Positions 14,471-20,482 of a stretch of 21,163 bases of DNA are shown here, in pieces. The stretch lies in contig JBBQTQ010000044.1 of the NCBI GenBank assembly GCA_038213135.1, positions 1 through 21,163 of the forward strand. Direction: 5' to 3'. Under the pieces are notes generated by a model. The model was not told the origin of the DNA. It searched no databases and saw only the letters and a program-made list of their open reading frames with translations. Each line of letters opens with the position of its first letter. Positions within the stretch are counted from its first letter, which is position 1. A program made the translations under genes and the position numbers. This stretch comes from JBBQTQ01 sp038213135. GTDB taxonomy: Bacteria > Actinomycetota > Thermoleophilia > Gaiellales > Gaiellaceae.

Positions 14471-15370
14471 ATGTCCAGAATCAGAAGATCGAGGCACGGC
14501 AGACCCTTCGTCAGGGTCGTTGCGAGCGTGCTGACCCTGATGGCAGGTATGGCTGTCGCCTTCGCGGCAAGCGGGGCGGCGTCGGTCACCGCGACGACTG
14601 GGACGACTGCGACGACGACCACGACAGCCGCGGGGAAACCGCCCCAGAACGTCGATCCGCCCCAGATTTCGGGTACGCCTCAGGAAGCCCAGGTCCTAAA
14701 AGGTGACAAGGGCAGCTGGAAGAACAGCCCGACCGACTACAACTACTTCTGGACCCGCTGCGACAAGAATGGCGGAAGCTGCTCGAACATCGCCGGCGCG
14801 CACGGCGCCACCTACACACTGACCTCGGCGGACGTCGGTAACACGGTCCGCTTCAAGGTGCAGGCCACGAACGCCAGTGGCTCCGATTTCGCGTCGTCGG
14901 TCCCGACTGCGGTGATCGTTGCGGCGACCAAGCCGCCGCCCCCGCCGCCCCCGCCGCCGACGCCGGCAGCGAACGGCTGTCCCGCGGGCACCGGTGCCGC
15001 CCTGGTGACGGGCATCACTCCCCCGGCCCGGTTGATCATCGATCAGCAGCAGGCAAGCCCCGACGTCGTCCACGCGGGGACGCAGCAGATCATCGTGCGC
15101 TATCACGTCACGGCGTGTGGCAGGCCCGTCCAGGGCGCTCTCGTCTACGCCACGGCGGTGCCCTTCAACCAGCTCTCGATCCCGCCGGAGCAGCCGACCG
15201 GCGCCGACGGCTATGCCGAGCTCGACTTCCGCACCCTCGCCGGGTTCCCGGTCAGTCCGCGGCAGAGTCTGATCGCGATCTTCGTGCGGGCGCGCAAGCA
15301 GGGCGAGAGCGTGCTCGGAGGCATCTCCGGCCGCCGGCTCTTCTCGATCAAGGTCAATCTGCACGCGTAA
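14471..15370 (+). CDS. Secreted Ig-like repeat protein with Pro-rich linker
   Basis: A 299-residue exported protein. The signal peptide has a basic start (MSRIRRSRHGRPFVRV) and a hydrophobic core ending near residue 36. A Thr-rich, probably glycosylated or flexible stretch covers 38-53. An Ig-like repeat lies at about 62-150, with ISGTPQEAQ, FWTRC, CSNIAGAHGATYTLTSADVGNTV and QATNASGS; this pattern is common in large secreted proteins of Thermoleophilia and includes a likely C97-C104 pair. A nine-proline linker (155-163) joins a C-terminal beta-sandwich (about 180-299), ending RARKQGESVLGGISGRRLFSIKV. The function is unknown; a cell-surface or matrix-binding role is likely. ATG 14471 is fixed by GGAGG at 14461-14465, five nt upstream, unlike the leaderless genes around it. 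It is followed by a strong terminator. Confidence 0.85.
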   Translation: MSRIRRSRHGRPFVRVVASVLTLMAGMAVAFAASGAASVTATTGTTATTTTTAAGKPPQNVDPPQISGTPQEAQVLKGDKGSWKNSPTDYNYFWTRCDKNGGSCSNIAGAHGATYTLTSADVGNTVRFKVQATNASGSDFASSVPTAVIVAATKPPPPPPPPPTPAANGCPAGTGAALVTGITPPARLIIDQQQASPDVVHAGTQQIIVRYHVTACGRPVQGALVYATAVPFNQLSIPPEQPTGADGYAELDFRTLAGFPVSPRQSLIAIFVRARKQGESVLGGISGRRLFSIKVNLHA

Positions 15371-15395
15371 ACGGAGAGGCTTCTCCGCGCTCTTC

Positions 15396-15425
15396 CGAGG
15401 GGCCGCCCGCAGGGGCGGCCCCTCG
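15396..15425 (+). terminator. Strong intrinsic terminator
   Basis: A 13-bp perfect GC-rich stem with a GCAG tetraloop is followed by TTCTTAG. It ends the Ig-like gene transcript 26 nt after its stop codon. The -10 box of the next gene begins only 5 bp downstream, so the -35 region of that promoter must lie inside the stem. Confidence 0.8.
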
Positions 15426-15429
15426 TTCT

Positions 15430-15435
15430 TAGACT
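15430..15435 (+). promoter_or_regulatory. Candidate leaderless -10 box of the glycosyltransferase operon
   Basis: TAGACT is followed by seven bases and then GTG at 15443. No Shine-Dalgarno is present. Confidence 0.5.
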
Positions 15436-15442
15436 TCGGCCG

Positions 15443-16564
15443 GTGAAGGTGGGCATCGTCGTCCCGTTCTCATGGTCCTTCAGAGGCGGCGTGGGCGAGC
15501 ACGCGGAGCACCAGTCGCGCACGCTCAACGCGCTCGGGATCGAGACGCGGACGATCATCGGCAACGACCCGCCGGGGACGTTCACCCGCTTCCTGCATCC
15601 ACGCTCGGGGCGGCACGGCGAGCCGCCCCCGGACGTGATCCCGGTCGGGCGGACGGTGATCGTCCCGGCCAACCGCTCGCTGCCGAACCTCGTCCTCAGC
15701 CCGACGACGCACCTGCGGATGAGGAAGGCGCTCGAGCGCGAGCACTTCGACGTGCTCCACCTGCACGAGCCGATGACGCCGGCGATCTGCGTCGCCGCCC
15801 TCGCCGTTGCACGCTGCCCGATCGTCGCCACCTGGCACGCCGCCGGCGCTATCGGCTGGATGAGGTACGGAGTCCCGCTGTGGGGCTTCCTGCTCGAACG
15901 GATCGACCACCGGATCGCCGCCTCGGAGCAGGCGCGGGAGTCCGCCAAGCGCTGGCTGCCCGGAAGCGAGTACGAGGTGATCCCGAACGGTGTCGCGATC
16001 CCCGAGGTCGCCGAGCCGGCCGACCGCGACGACACGATCGTGTTCATCGGCCGGCACGACCCGCGCAAGGGCATGCCGGTGCTGCTTCAGGCCTGGCCGG
16101 AGATCCACAGGCGCACCGGCGCCCGGCTGCGGCTCGTCGGCGCCGATCCGCTGGCCGTGCGGCTCCTGCTCGCGCGCGGGCGCGTGCCCGACGCGGGTAT
16201 CGACGTGCTCGGCTGGCTGACCGACGAGGAGCTGACCGCCGAGCTGCTGCGGGCGAAGGCGCTCGCGGCTCCGTCCACCGGTCAGGAGAGCTTCGGCATG
16301 GTGCTGACGCGGGCGTTCGCCTGCGCAACGCCCGTTGTCGCCTCCGACATCGCCGGCTACCGGGCGGTGATGACGCCCGAGGTCGGCCGGCTCGTTCCGC
16401 CGGGCGATGCCGCCGCGCTGACCGAAACGCTCGTCGAGTTGCTCGCCAACGAGCCCGCGCGGGCGGCCGCCGGCGTCGCCGCGCGCAGGCTGGCCTCGGA
16501 GCGCTACTCCTGGGAGGACATCGGCCGGCGGCTTGCCGGCGTCTACGAGCAGGTCGCGGCTTGA
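15443..16564 (+). CDS. GT4 glycosyltransferase, PimA-like (phosphatidylinositol mannosyltransferase-type)
   Basis: A 373-residue GT-B fold enzyme. The N-terminal acceptor domain has VGIVVPFSWSFRGGVGEHAEHQSRTL (glycine-rich loop) and HFDVLHLHEPMTPAI, which parallels mycobacterial PimA. The C-terminal donor domain has VFIGRHDPRKGMPVLLQAWPEI, and STGQESFGMVLTRAFACATPVVASD contains the donor-site motif. The expected role is transfer of mannose from GDP-mannose to phosphatidylinositol, or a similar glycolipid step, at the inner membrane face. One oddity is that in the EX7E motif the first Glu (E282) is present but the second is Arg (R290), so donor specificity may differ. GTG 15443 is preceded by a leaderless-type box. 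The next gene overlaps its stop codon. Confidence 0.8.
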   Translation: MKVGIVVPFSWSFRGGVGEHAEHQSRTLNALGIETRTIIGNDPPGTFTRFLHPRSGRHGEPPPDVIPVGRTVIVPANRSLPNLVLSPTTHLRMRKALEREHFDVLHLHEPMTPAICVAALAVARCPIVATWHAAGAIGWMRYGVPLWGFLLERIDHRIAASEQARESAKRWLPGSEYEVIPNGVAIPEVAEPADRDDTIVFIGRHDPRKGMPVLLQAWPEIHRRTGARLRLVGADPLAVRLLLARGRVPDAGIDVLGWLTDEELTAELLRAKALAAPSTGQESFGMVLTRAFACATPVVASDIAGYRAVMTPEVGRLVPPGDAAALTETLVELLANEPARAAAGVAARRLASERYSWEDIGRRLAGVYEQVAA

Positions 16565-17625
16565 GGGCCTTCCTGCGCAACCGGCGTGTCCGCGCTGTGG
16601 TGGTCGTGCTGGTCCTCGCCGGCGCCGGCGCGCTCCTCTATTGGCGCGGACCCGACTGGCGCATCGTCGGCGAGGCGTTCAAGGCGGTTCGCTGGGAGTG
16701 GGTCGTCGCGGCAATCGGGATCAACCTGGCCTCGATCGTCTCGCGCTCGATCGCCTGGAAGCTCGTGATCGACGAGGCGATGCCCGCGCCACGTCCGGGT
16801 TATCGCGTCACGTTCTCGGCCTTCTGCGTCGGGCTGCTGGCGAACGCGATCCTGCCCGGGCGGATCGGCGAGCTCGCGCGCGTGGCCGTGATCCGGCGGC
16901 GTCTGCCGCCTCGGCGCGGACTCTGGGCGACGCTCGTCGGGACGGTGTTTGCCCATCGCGTGTTCGATCTCGTCCCGGTCGTCTCGCTGATCCTGTTCGT
17001 GCTGATCACGGCCAAGATCCCGGCCTGGGCCTCGACGAGCCTGCTCGTGATCGTGGTCGCTGGCGTCGGGCTCTTCGTCTTCGCGTTCGCGAGCGCGAGG
17101 CATCACGGCGAGTCGCGGCGCCGCCTCGACGGCATGGGTGCGGTTCGCCGGCTCGTCGCGATGGCCCGCCAGGGGCTCGGCGTCATGCACCGTCCGCTGC
17201 CTGCGGCCGCCGCCATCTCGTTCCAGTTCCTCGGGTGGTTCTGCCAACTGATGGCGGTGTACACGGCGATGCTCGCGTTCCATATCCACCTGTCCTTGCC
17301 GGCGGCCGGGCTCGTGCTGCTCGTGATGAACGTCGTCACGATCGTGCCGCTCTGGCCGGGCAACATCGGCGCGCTGCAGGCGGCGATCGCTGTGCCGCTC
17401 GTCTCTTACGGCGTCGCCTACGCGGACGGCGTCGCGTTCGGCTTCGGACTGCAGGCGATCGAGGCCTCGGTCGGCATCGGCATCGGCCTGATCTTCCTGG
17501 CGCGAGAGGGGCTGTCGTTCGCGATCCTGCGCGGGATGCCCGGCACCGCGGAGGCACAGGAGCGCGCCGACGAACGTGAGCCACTCGAGGAGCCCGAGCC
17601 TGCGCGCGCTGGCGTGCCCGGCTAG
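16561..17625 (+). CDS. Lysylphosphatidylglycerol synthase TM-region / flippase-like membrane protein
   Basis: A 354-residue polytopic protein of the UPF0104/AglD-like family. The start is TTG 16561, overlapping the upstream stop as TTGA, so translation is coupled; no ATG or GTG in frame fits. The first helix is VRAVVVVLVLAGAGALLYW. Family signatures are SRSIAWKLVIDEAM, NAILPGRIGELARVAVIRRR in the second conserved region, and MNVVTIVPLWPGNIGALQAA. About eight membrane helices are expected. Members are implicated in lipid or glycolipid translocation. It lacks the soluble aminoacyl-transferase domain of true MprF, so it does not itself aminoacylate lipids. Its position after a PimA-like enzyme suggests handling of the glycolipid product. 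It ends with an acidic tail. Confidence 0.8.
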   Translation: MRAFLRNRRVRAVVVVLVLAGAGALLYWRGPDWRIVGEAFKAVRWEWVVAAIGINLASIVSRSIAWKLVIDEAMPAPRPGYRVTFSAFCVGLLANAILPGRIGELARVAVIRRRLPPRRGLWATLVGTVFAHRVFDLVPVVSLILFVLITAKIPAWASTSLLVIVVAGVGLFVFAFASARHHGESRRRLDGMGAVRRLVAMARQGLGVMHRPLPAAAAISFQFLGWFCQLMAVYTAMLAFHIHLSLPAAGLVLLVMNVVTIVPLWPGNIGALQAAIAVPLVSYGVAYADGVAFGFGLQAIEASVGIGIGLIFLAREGLSFAILRGMPGTAEAQERADEREPLEEPEPARAGVPG

Positions 17626-18538
17626 CCTCAAGGGCGTCCTCAGCGCCGCGGCGGCGGCCGACGCGCTCGTCGCAGGCTTTGCGGCTGGAGGCGTGGAGGC
17701 TCACGCGCTGCCGGTCGCGGACGGCGGCGAGGGGACGCTCGTGGCGCTCCAGACCGCGCTCGGCGGCGAGTGGCGCGAGACGGAGGTACTCGACGCCTTC
17801 GGCCGGCCCCGACGTGCGCGCTGGCTGGCGCTTCCGGGCGGCGGCGCAGCGATCGAGGCGGCCCAAGCGATTCCGCTCGACCCTTCGCACCTCGACGCGA
17901 TGAACGCGTCCAGCCGCGGACTCGGCGAGCTGATCCGTGCGGTAGGCCGGCCCACGGATCTCGTCGTCGCGCTCGGCGGCACCGCCACCGTCGACGGCGG
18001 CGCAGGACTCCGCGAAGTGCTCCACGAGCTGCCGTCGCCGACACGCGTCGCCTGCGACGTCGACGTCCCGCTGCTCGACGCCGCGCGACTCTTTGCGACT
18101 CAAAAGGGAGCGGCGCCGAGGCAGATCGACGCGCTCGCCGACCGGCTGGCCGCAATCGACGAGCTCGAGCCGTACGCGGACTTGCCAGGAGCAGGCGCTG
18201 CCGGAGGACTCGGCGCTGCACTTGCAGCGCTCGGAGCGGACCTGCTCCCCGGGGCACCGCTCGTGCTCTCTCTACTCGGCTTCGACCCCAGCCCCTACGA
18301 GCTCGTCGTCACGGGCGAAGGAACGGTCGACCGGACGACCGGGCGCGGCAAAGCTCCCGCCACCGTGCTCGAGCGCTGCCGCGAAGCCGGGGTGCGCTGT
18401 GTCGTTTTCGGCGGCAAGATCGTGGAGCCACTCGCCGGAGCGGAAATGCACGAGCTGAGCGGCCGCCCGGAGCGCGCCACCGAGGATCTCGTCGAGCTGG
18501 GCGAGAAGCTAGCCGGCTCGCTGCTCGGCTTGGCGTAG
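17576..18538 (+). CDS. Glycerate 2-kinase (GlxK/GarK family), compact form
   Basis: A 320-residue protein that phosphorylates D-glycerate, usually to 2-phosphoglycerate. Family motifs are SLKGVLSA (N-terminal Lys19 retained; the usual preceding PDSFKG is PASLKG), PVADGGEGT (47-54), GGTATVDGGAG (134-144), ACDVDVPLL, TQKGA and TGEGTVDRTTGRGKAP (246-261). Family members are normally about 370-380 residues. Here roughly 45 residues are missing between GGAG and ACDVD, giving a compact central domain. The GTG start at 17576 overlaps the flippase-like gene by 50 bp. A start farther in, near the CTG before RALACPASLKG, is conceivable. The 3' end overlaps the convergent cyclic-nucleotide-binding gene by 30 bp. 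Confidence 0.82.
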   Translation: MSHSRSPSLRALACPASLKGVLSAAAAADALVAGFAAGGVEAHALPVADGGEGTLVALQTALGGEWRETEVLDAFGRPRRARWLALPGGGAAIEAAQAIPLDPSHLDAMNASSRGLGELIRAVGRPTDLVVALGGTATVDGGAGLREVLHELPSPTRVACDVDVPLLDAARLFATQKGAAPRQIDALADRLAAIDELEPYADLPGAGAAGGLGAALAALGADLLPGAPLVLSLLGFDPSPYELVVTGEGTVDRTTGRGKAPATVLERCREAGVRCVVFGGKIVEPLAGAEMHELSGRPERATEDLVELGEKLAGSLLGLA

Positions 18539-18925
18539 CCGCTTGGCCATCAGCTCGAGCAGCTTCCATGCCATGCCGGCGTTGGTCTCGACGATCGGCT
18601 TGAACTCCCAGGCGGTCAGCCCCCAGCAGCGGAGATCGGAGTCGGCCGTCACGGTTGCCGTGCGAGGCCCGTCGTCGATCAGCGCGATCTCGCCGAAGTA
18701 CTGCCCCGGCCCGAGCGTCGCGAGCTCCTTGCCGTCCTTCGTGACCTTCGCGGTGCCCGATTCGATCACGAAGAAGCCGATCCCGCGCTGCCCCTCGCTG
18801 GCGATCGGCTCGCCGGCGCTGAAGTTGCGCTCCTTGAAGCTCTTCGCGAGCTGCTCGACTTCCTTGCGCTCGAGCCCGCTGAAGAGCGGAACCTTGGTGA
18901 TCAGATCGGGAGGAGGCTCGGCCAC
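18509..18925 (-). CDS. Stand-alone cyclic nucleotide-binding (CAP_ED) domain protein
   Basis: A 138-residue protein made of one cNMP-binding domain: PLFSGLERKEVEQLAKSFKERNFSAGEPIASEGQ, then FFVIESGTAKV. The phosphate-binding cassette is FGEIALIDDGPRTATV (77-92), with the conserved Glu (E79) and Arg (R88) that contact the ribose-phosphate, so binding of cAMP or cGMP is plausible. A C-terminal helix ends MAKRLRQAEQRAG. No DNA-binding or catalytic domain is attached, so it probably acts through a partner protein. GTG 18925 is preceded at six bases by TAGAAT, whose first three bases are the xseB stop codon. It lies just downstream of xseAB but may be transcribed separately. Confidence 0.88.
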   Translation of the reverse strand: MAEPPPDLITKVPLFSGLERKEVEQLAKSFKERNFSAGEPIASEGQRGIGFFVIESGTAKVTKDGKELATLGPGQYFGEIALIDDGPRTATVTADSDLRCWGLTAWEFKPIVETNAGMAWKLLELMAKRLRQAEQRAG

Positions 18926-18931
18926 GCTCGG

Positions 18932-18937
18932 ATTCTA
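18932..18937 (-). promoter_or_regulatory. Candidate leaderless -10 box overlapping the xseB stop codon
   Basis: TAGAAT on the minus strand is followed by six bases and then GTG 18925. Its TAG is also the stop codon of xseB. Confidence 0.5.
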
Positions 18938-19141
18938 AGCAGGTTCCGCGGGCTTCGTCTCGTCCGCGCGACGCCCCAGCTCCTCGATCTTCCCCTGGGC
19001 GGCGTCGAGCTTGTCGACGCAGAGCCGGTAGAGCTCCTCGCCGCGCTCCCAGAGCGCGATCGCCTCGTCGAGCCCGGCCTGCCCGCCTTCGAGCCGCTCG
19101 ACGATCTGCTCCAGCTCCGACTGTGCCTCCTCGAACGTCAT
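18935..19141 (-). CDS. xseB: Exodeoxyribonuclease VII small subunit
   Basis: A 68-residue helical protein, beginning MTFEEAQSELEQIVERLEGGQAGLDEAIALWERG and continuing EELYRLCVDKLDAAQGKIEEL. This is the typical two-helix XseB fold and matches family length. Several copies bind the C-terminal coiled coil of XseA to form exonuclease VII, which degrades single-stranded DNA to short oligonucleotides. The ATG overlaps the xseA stop codon as ATGA, so translation is coupled. The C-terminal tail DETKPAEPA is unremarkable. Confidence 0.93.
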   Translation of the reverse strand: MTFEEAQSELEQIVERLEGGQAGLDEAIALWERGEELYRLCVDKLDAAQGKIEELGRRADETKPAEPA

Positions 19142-20280
19142 TCGACACGCGCCCGGAACACGCCCTCTGCGACCTCGACCGCGATCGGATCCCCCGGCGC
19201 CACCGCGGCAGCCGAGCGAACGATCTCCTCGCCGGCACGGACGATCGCGTAGCCGCGCGCGAGCGTCGCGCGCGGTGAGAGCGTCCGCAGGCGGCCCGCG
19301 ACCTGGAGGAGTGAGGCACGGCGTCTCTCGACCGCGAGCGCCGGTGCTCGCCGCAGGCGCTCGTGCGCGCGCTCCAGATGCTCGGCGCGCCGCTCGAGCA
19401 ACCGACGCGCGCCGCGCGCAAGCCCGGTGCGAGCCCGGTCGAGCCGGTCGGTCAGCTCGCCGAGATCCGGCACGACGAGCCGCGCGGCCGCAGTCGGCGT
19501 CGATGCGCGAACGTCGGCGGCGAGATCGCAGAGCGGCGTGTCCTGCTCGTGACCCACCGCCGAGACGACGGGTATCGGACACGAGGCGATCGCCCGCACG
19601 AGCCGCTCGTCGCTGAATGGGAGCAGATCCTCGAAGCTGCCCCCGCCGCGGGCGACGACGATCACGTCGATCTCCGGCTGCTCGCAGAGCTGGCGCAGCG
19701 CCTCCACGATCGCCGCCGCAGCCCGCGGGCCTTGCACATACGTCTCGGCGATGAGCAGTCGCGCCGGCGGGAAGCGCGTGGTGATGCCGATGACGACGTC
19801 CCGCTTCGCGGCTGCGTCGTTGCCCGTGACGAGCCCGATCCGCCGGGGAAGCCGTGGCAGCGGCCGCTTGCGCGCCGCGGCGAACAGCCCTTCGTCCGCC
19901 AGCTTCTGCTTCAGCCGTTCGAGCGCCGCCAGATGCTCGCCCAGCCCGAAGCGCTCGATCGAGAGCGCGCGCAAGCGCAGCTCGCCGCGGTTCTCCCAGA
20001 GCTCCGGCCGCCCGTAGACGTGAACGCGCTCGCCGTTCTGCAGGTCGAGCCGCAGGCCGTCGAACTGCCCGCGCGGCATCGCCACGGAGAGACACGCGCC
20101 GTCTTCGGGATCCTTGAGCGTGAAGAAGACGCTCTGCCAGCGATCCTGCCGCCGGAGCTCGGTCACCTCGCCCTCGATCCAGACCGTCGGCAGCCGCGTC
20201 AGCCAGGACGCGATGCCACGGTTGAAAGCCGAGACGCGAAAAACCCGCCGGTCGCCGTACTCGATCGCCTCGACCTTCAC
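19138..20280 (-). CDS. xseA: Exodeoxyribonuclease VII large subunit
   Basis: A 380-residue protein. An N-terminal OB-fold (about 1-105) contains VWIEGEVTELRRQDRWQSVFFTLKD. The nuclease domain contains RRIGLVTGNDAAAKRDV, IVVARGGGSFEDLLPFSDERLVRAI and PVVSAVGHEQDTPLCDLAADVRASTPTAAA. A shortened coiled-coil region rich in R, E and A (about 275-325) follows for XseB binding, then the conserved end LARGYAIVRAGE. It is shorter than Escherichia XseA, mainly in the coiled coil. It acts in DNA repair and single-strand degradation with XseB. GTG 20280 has no Shine-Dalgarno but has TACCAT seven bases upstream. Confidence 0.95.
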   Translation of the reverse strand: MKVEAIEYGDRRVFRVSAFNRGIASWLTRLPTVWIEGEVTELRRQDRWQSVFFTLKDPEDGACLSVAMPRGQFDGLRLDLQNGERVHVYGRPELWENRGELRLRALSIERFGLGEHLAALERLKQKLADEGLFAAARKRPLPRLPRRIGLVTGNDAAAKRDVVIGITTRFPPARLLIAETYVQGPRAAAAIVEALRQLCEQPEIDVIVVARGGGSFEDLLPFSDERLVRAIASCPIPVVSAVGHEQDTPLCDLAADVRASTPTAAARLVVPDLGELTDRLDRARTGLARGARRLLERRAEHLERAHERLRRAPALAVERRRASLLQVAGRLRTLSPRATLARGYAIVRAGEEIVRSAAAVAPGDPIAVEVAEGVFRARVE

Positions 20281-20287
20281 CGAGACG

Positions 20288-20293
20288 ATGGTA
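20288..20293 (-). promoter_or_regulatory. Candidate leaderless -10 box of xseAB
   Basis: TACCAT on the minus strand is followed by seven bases and then GTG 20280. It lies in the 24-bp gap after the small-protein gene, giving xseAB its own promoter. Confidence 0.45.
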
Positions 20294-20304
20294 CTGCGGT
20301 GTCG

Positions 20305-20430
20305 CTAGAGGAGGATCTCGGCGGCCAGCTCGTGCCGGCAGCGAAGCGGATAGCCGGCCTCGATCAGCACGTGCAAGCGCCAGCTCTCGACCTTCGAGCG
20401 GTCGTTCCCTTCCGTCTCGGCGATCGTCAT
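20305..20430 (-). CDS. Very small protein, possibly an internally shortened domain
   Basis: A 41-residue protein from ATG 20430, MTIAETEGNDRSKVESWRLHVL, ending AGYPLRCRHELAAEILL. A GTG three codons earlier (20439), overlapping the preceding mini-ORF stop as GTGA, is an alternative start. From memory, small actinobacterial proteins of the form WRL-x-x-L-x-x-AGY ... DVDLH-x-AV-x-LL-x-x-GC-x-x-x-x-A-x-x-ILL exist. This one has both ends of that pattern but lacks about 20-25 central residues, as if shortened by an in-frame deletion. The function is unknown. It is probably co-transcribed with the coiled-coil gene upstream. Confidence 0.5.
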   Translation of the reverse strand: MTIAETEGNDRSKVESWRLHVLIEAGYPLRCRHELAAEILL

Positions 20431-20435
20431 CTCGC

Positions 20436-20462
20436 TCACGGCCTCCCCAGGTTCGCCCTCAT
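20436..20462 (-). other. 8-codon mini-ORF with strong ribosome site
   Basis: ATG 20462 begins in the stop codon of the coiled-coil gene (ATGA) and encodes MRANLGRP. Its TGA stop overlaps the GTG at 20439 of the small protein (GTGA). An AGGAGG lies upstream at a good distance (9-10 nt), better placed than any ribosome site for the small protein. It could be a leader peptide, or the true beginning of the small gene separated from it by a frameshift. Confidence 0.4.
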
Positions 20463-20482
20463 GTAGACGAACCCTCCTGGGG
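20445..20482 (-). promoter_or_regulatory. Hairpin over the coiled-coil / mini-ORF junction
   Basis: CCCCAGGTTCG (20445-20455) can pair with CGAACC (20468-20473) and, past a 4-nt bulge, with TGGGG (20478-20482). In the minus-strand RNA the ribosome site for the mini-ORF lies in or next to the bulge, and the ATG is in the loop. It could control coupling or act as a partial terminator. Confidence 0.4.

Noticed and set aside
15472..17625. A single 717-residue protein fusing the glycosyltransferase region with the flippase-like protein
   Set aside because: The first 363 codons are an out-of-frame reading of the PimA-like gene. The real second gene starts at TTG 16561 in a TTGA overlap.
18935..20095. 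A single long minus-strand protein ending in the XseB sequence
   Set aside because: Only the last 68 codons (from ATG 19141) are XseB; the rest is out-of-frame xseA.
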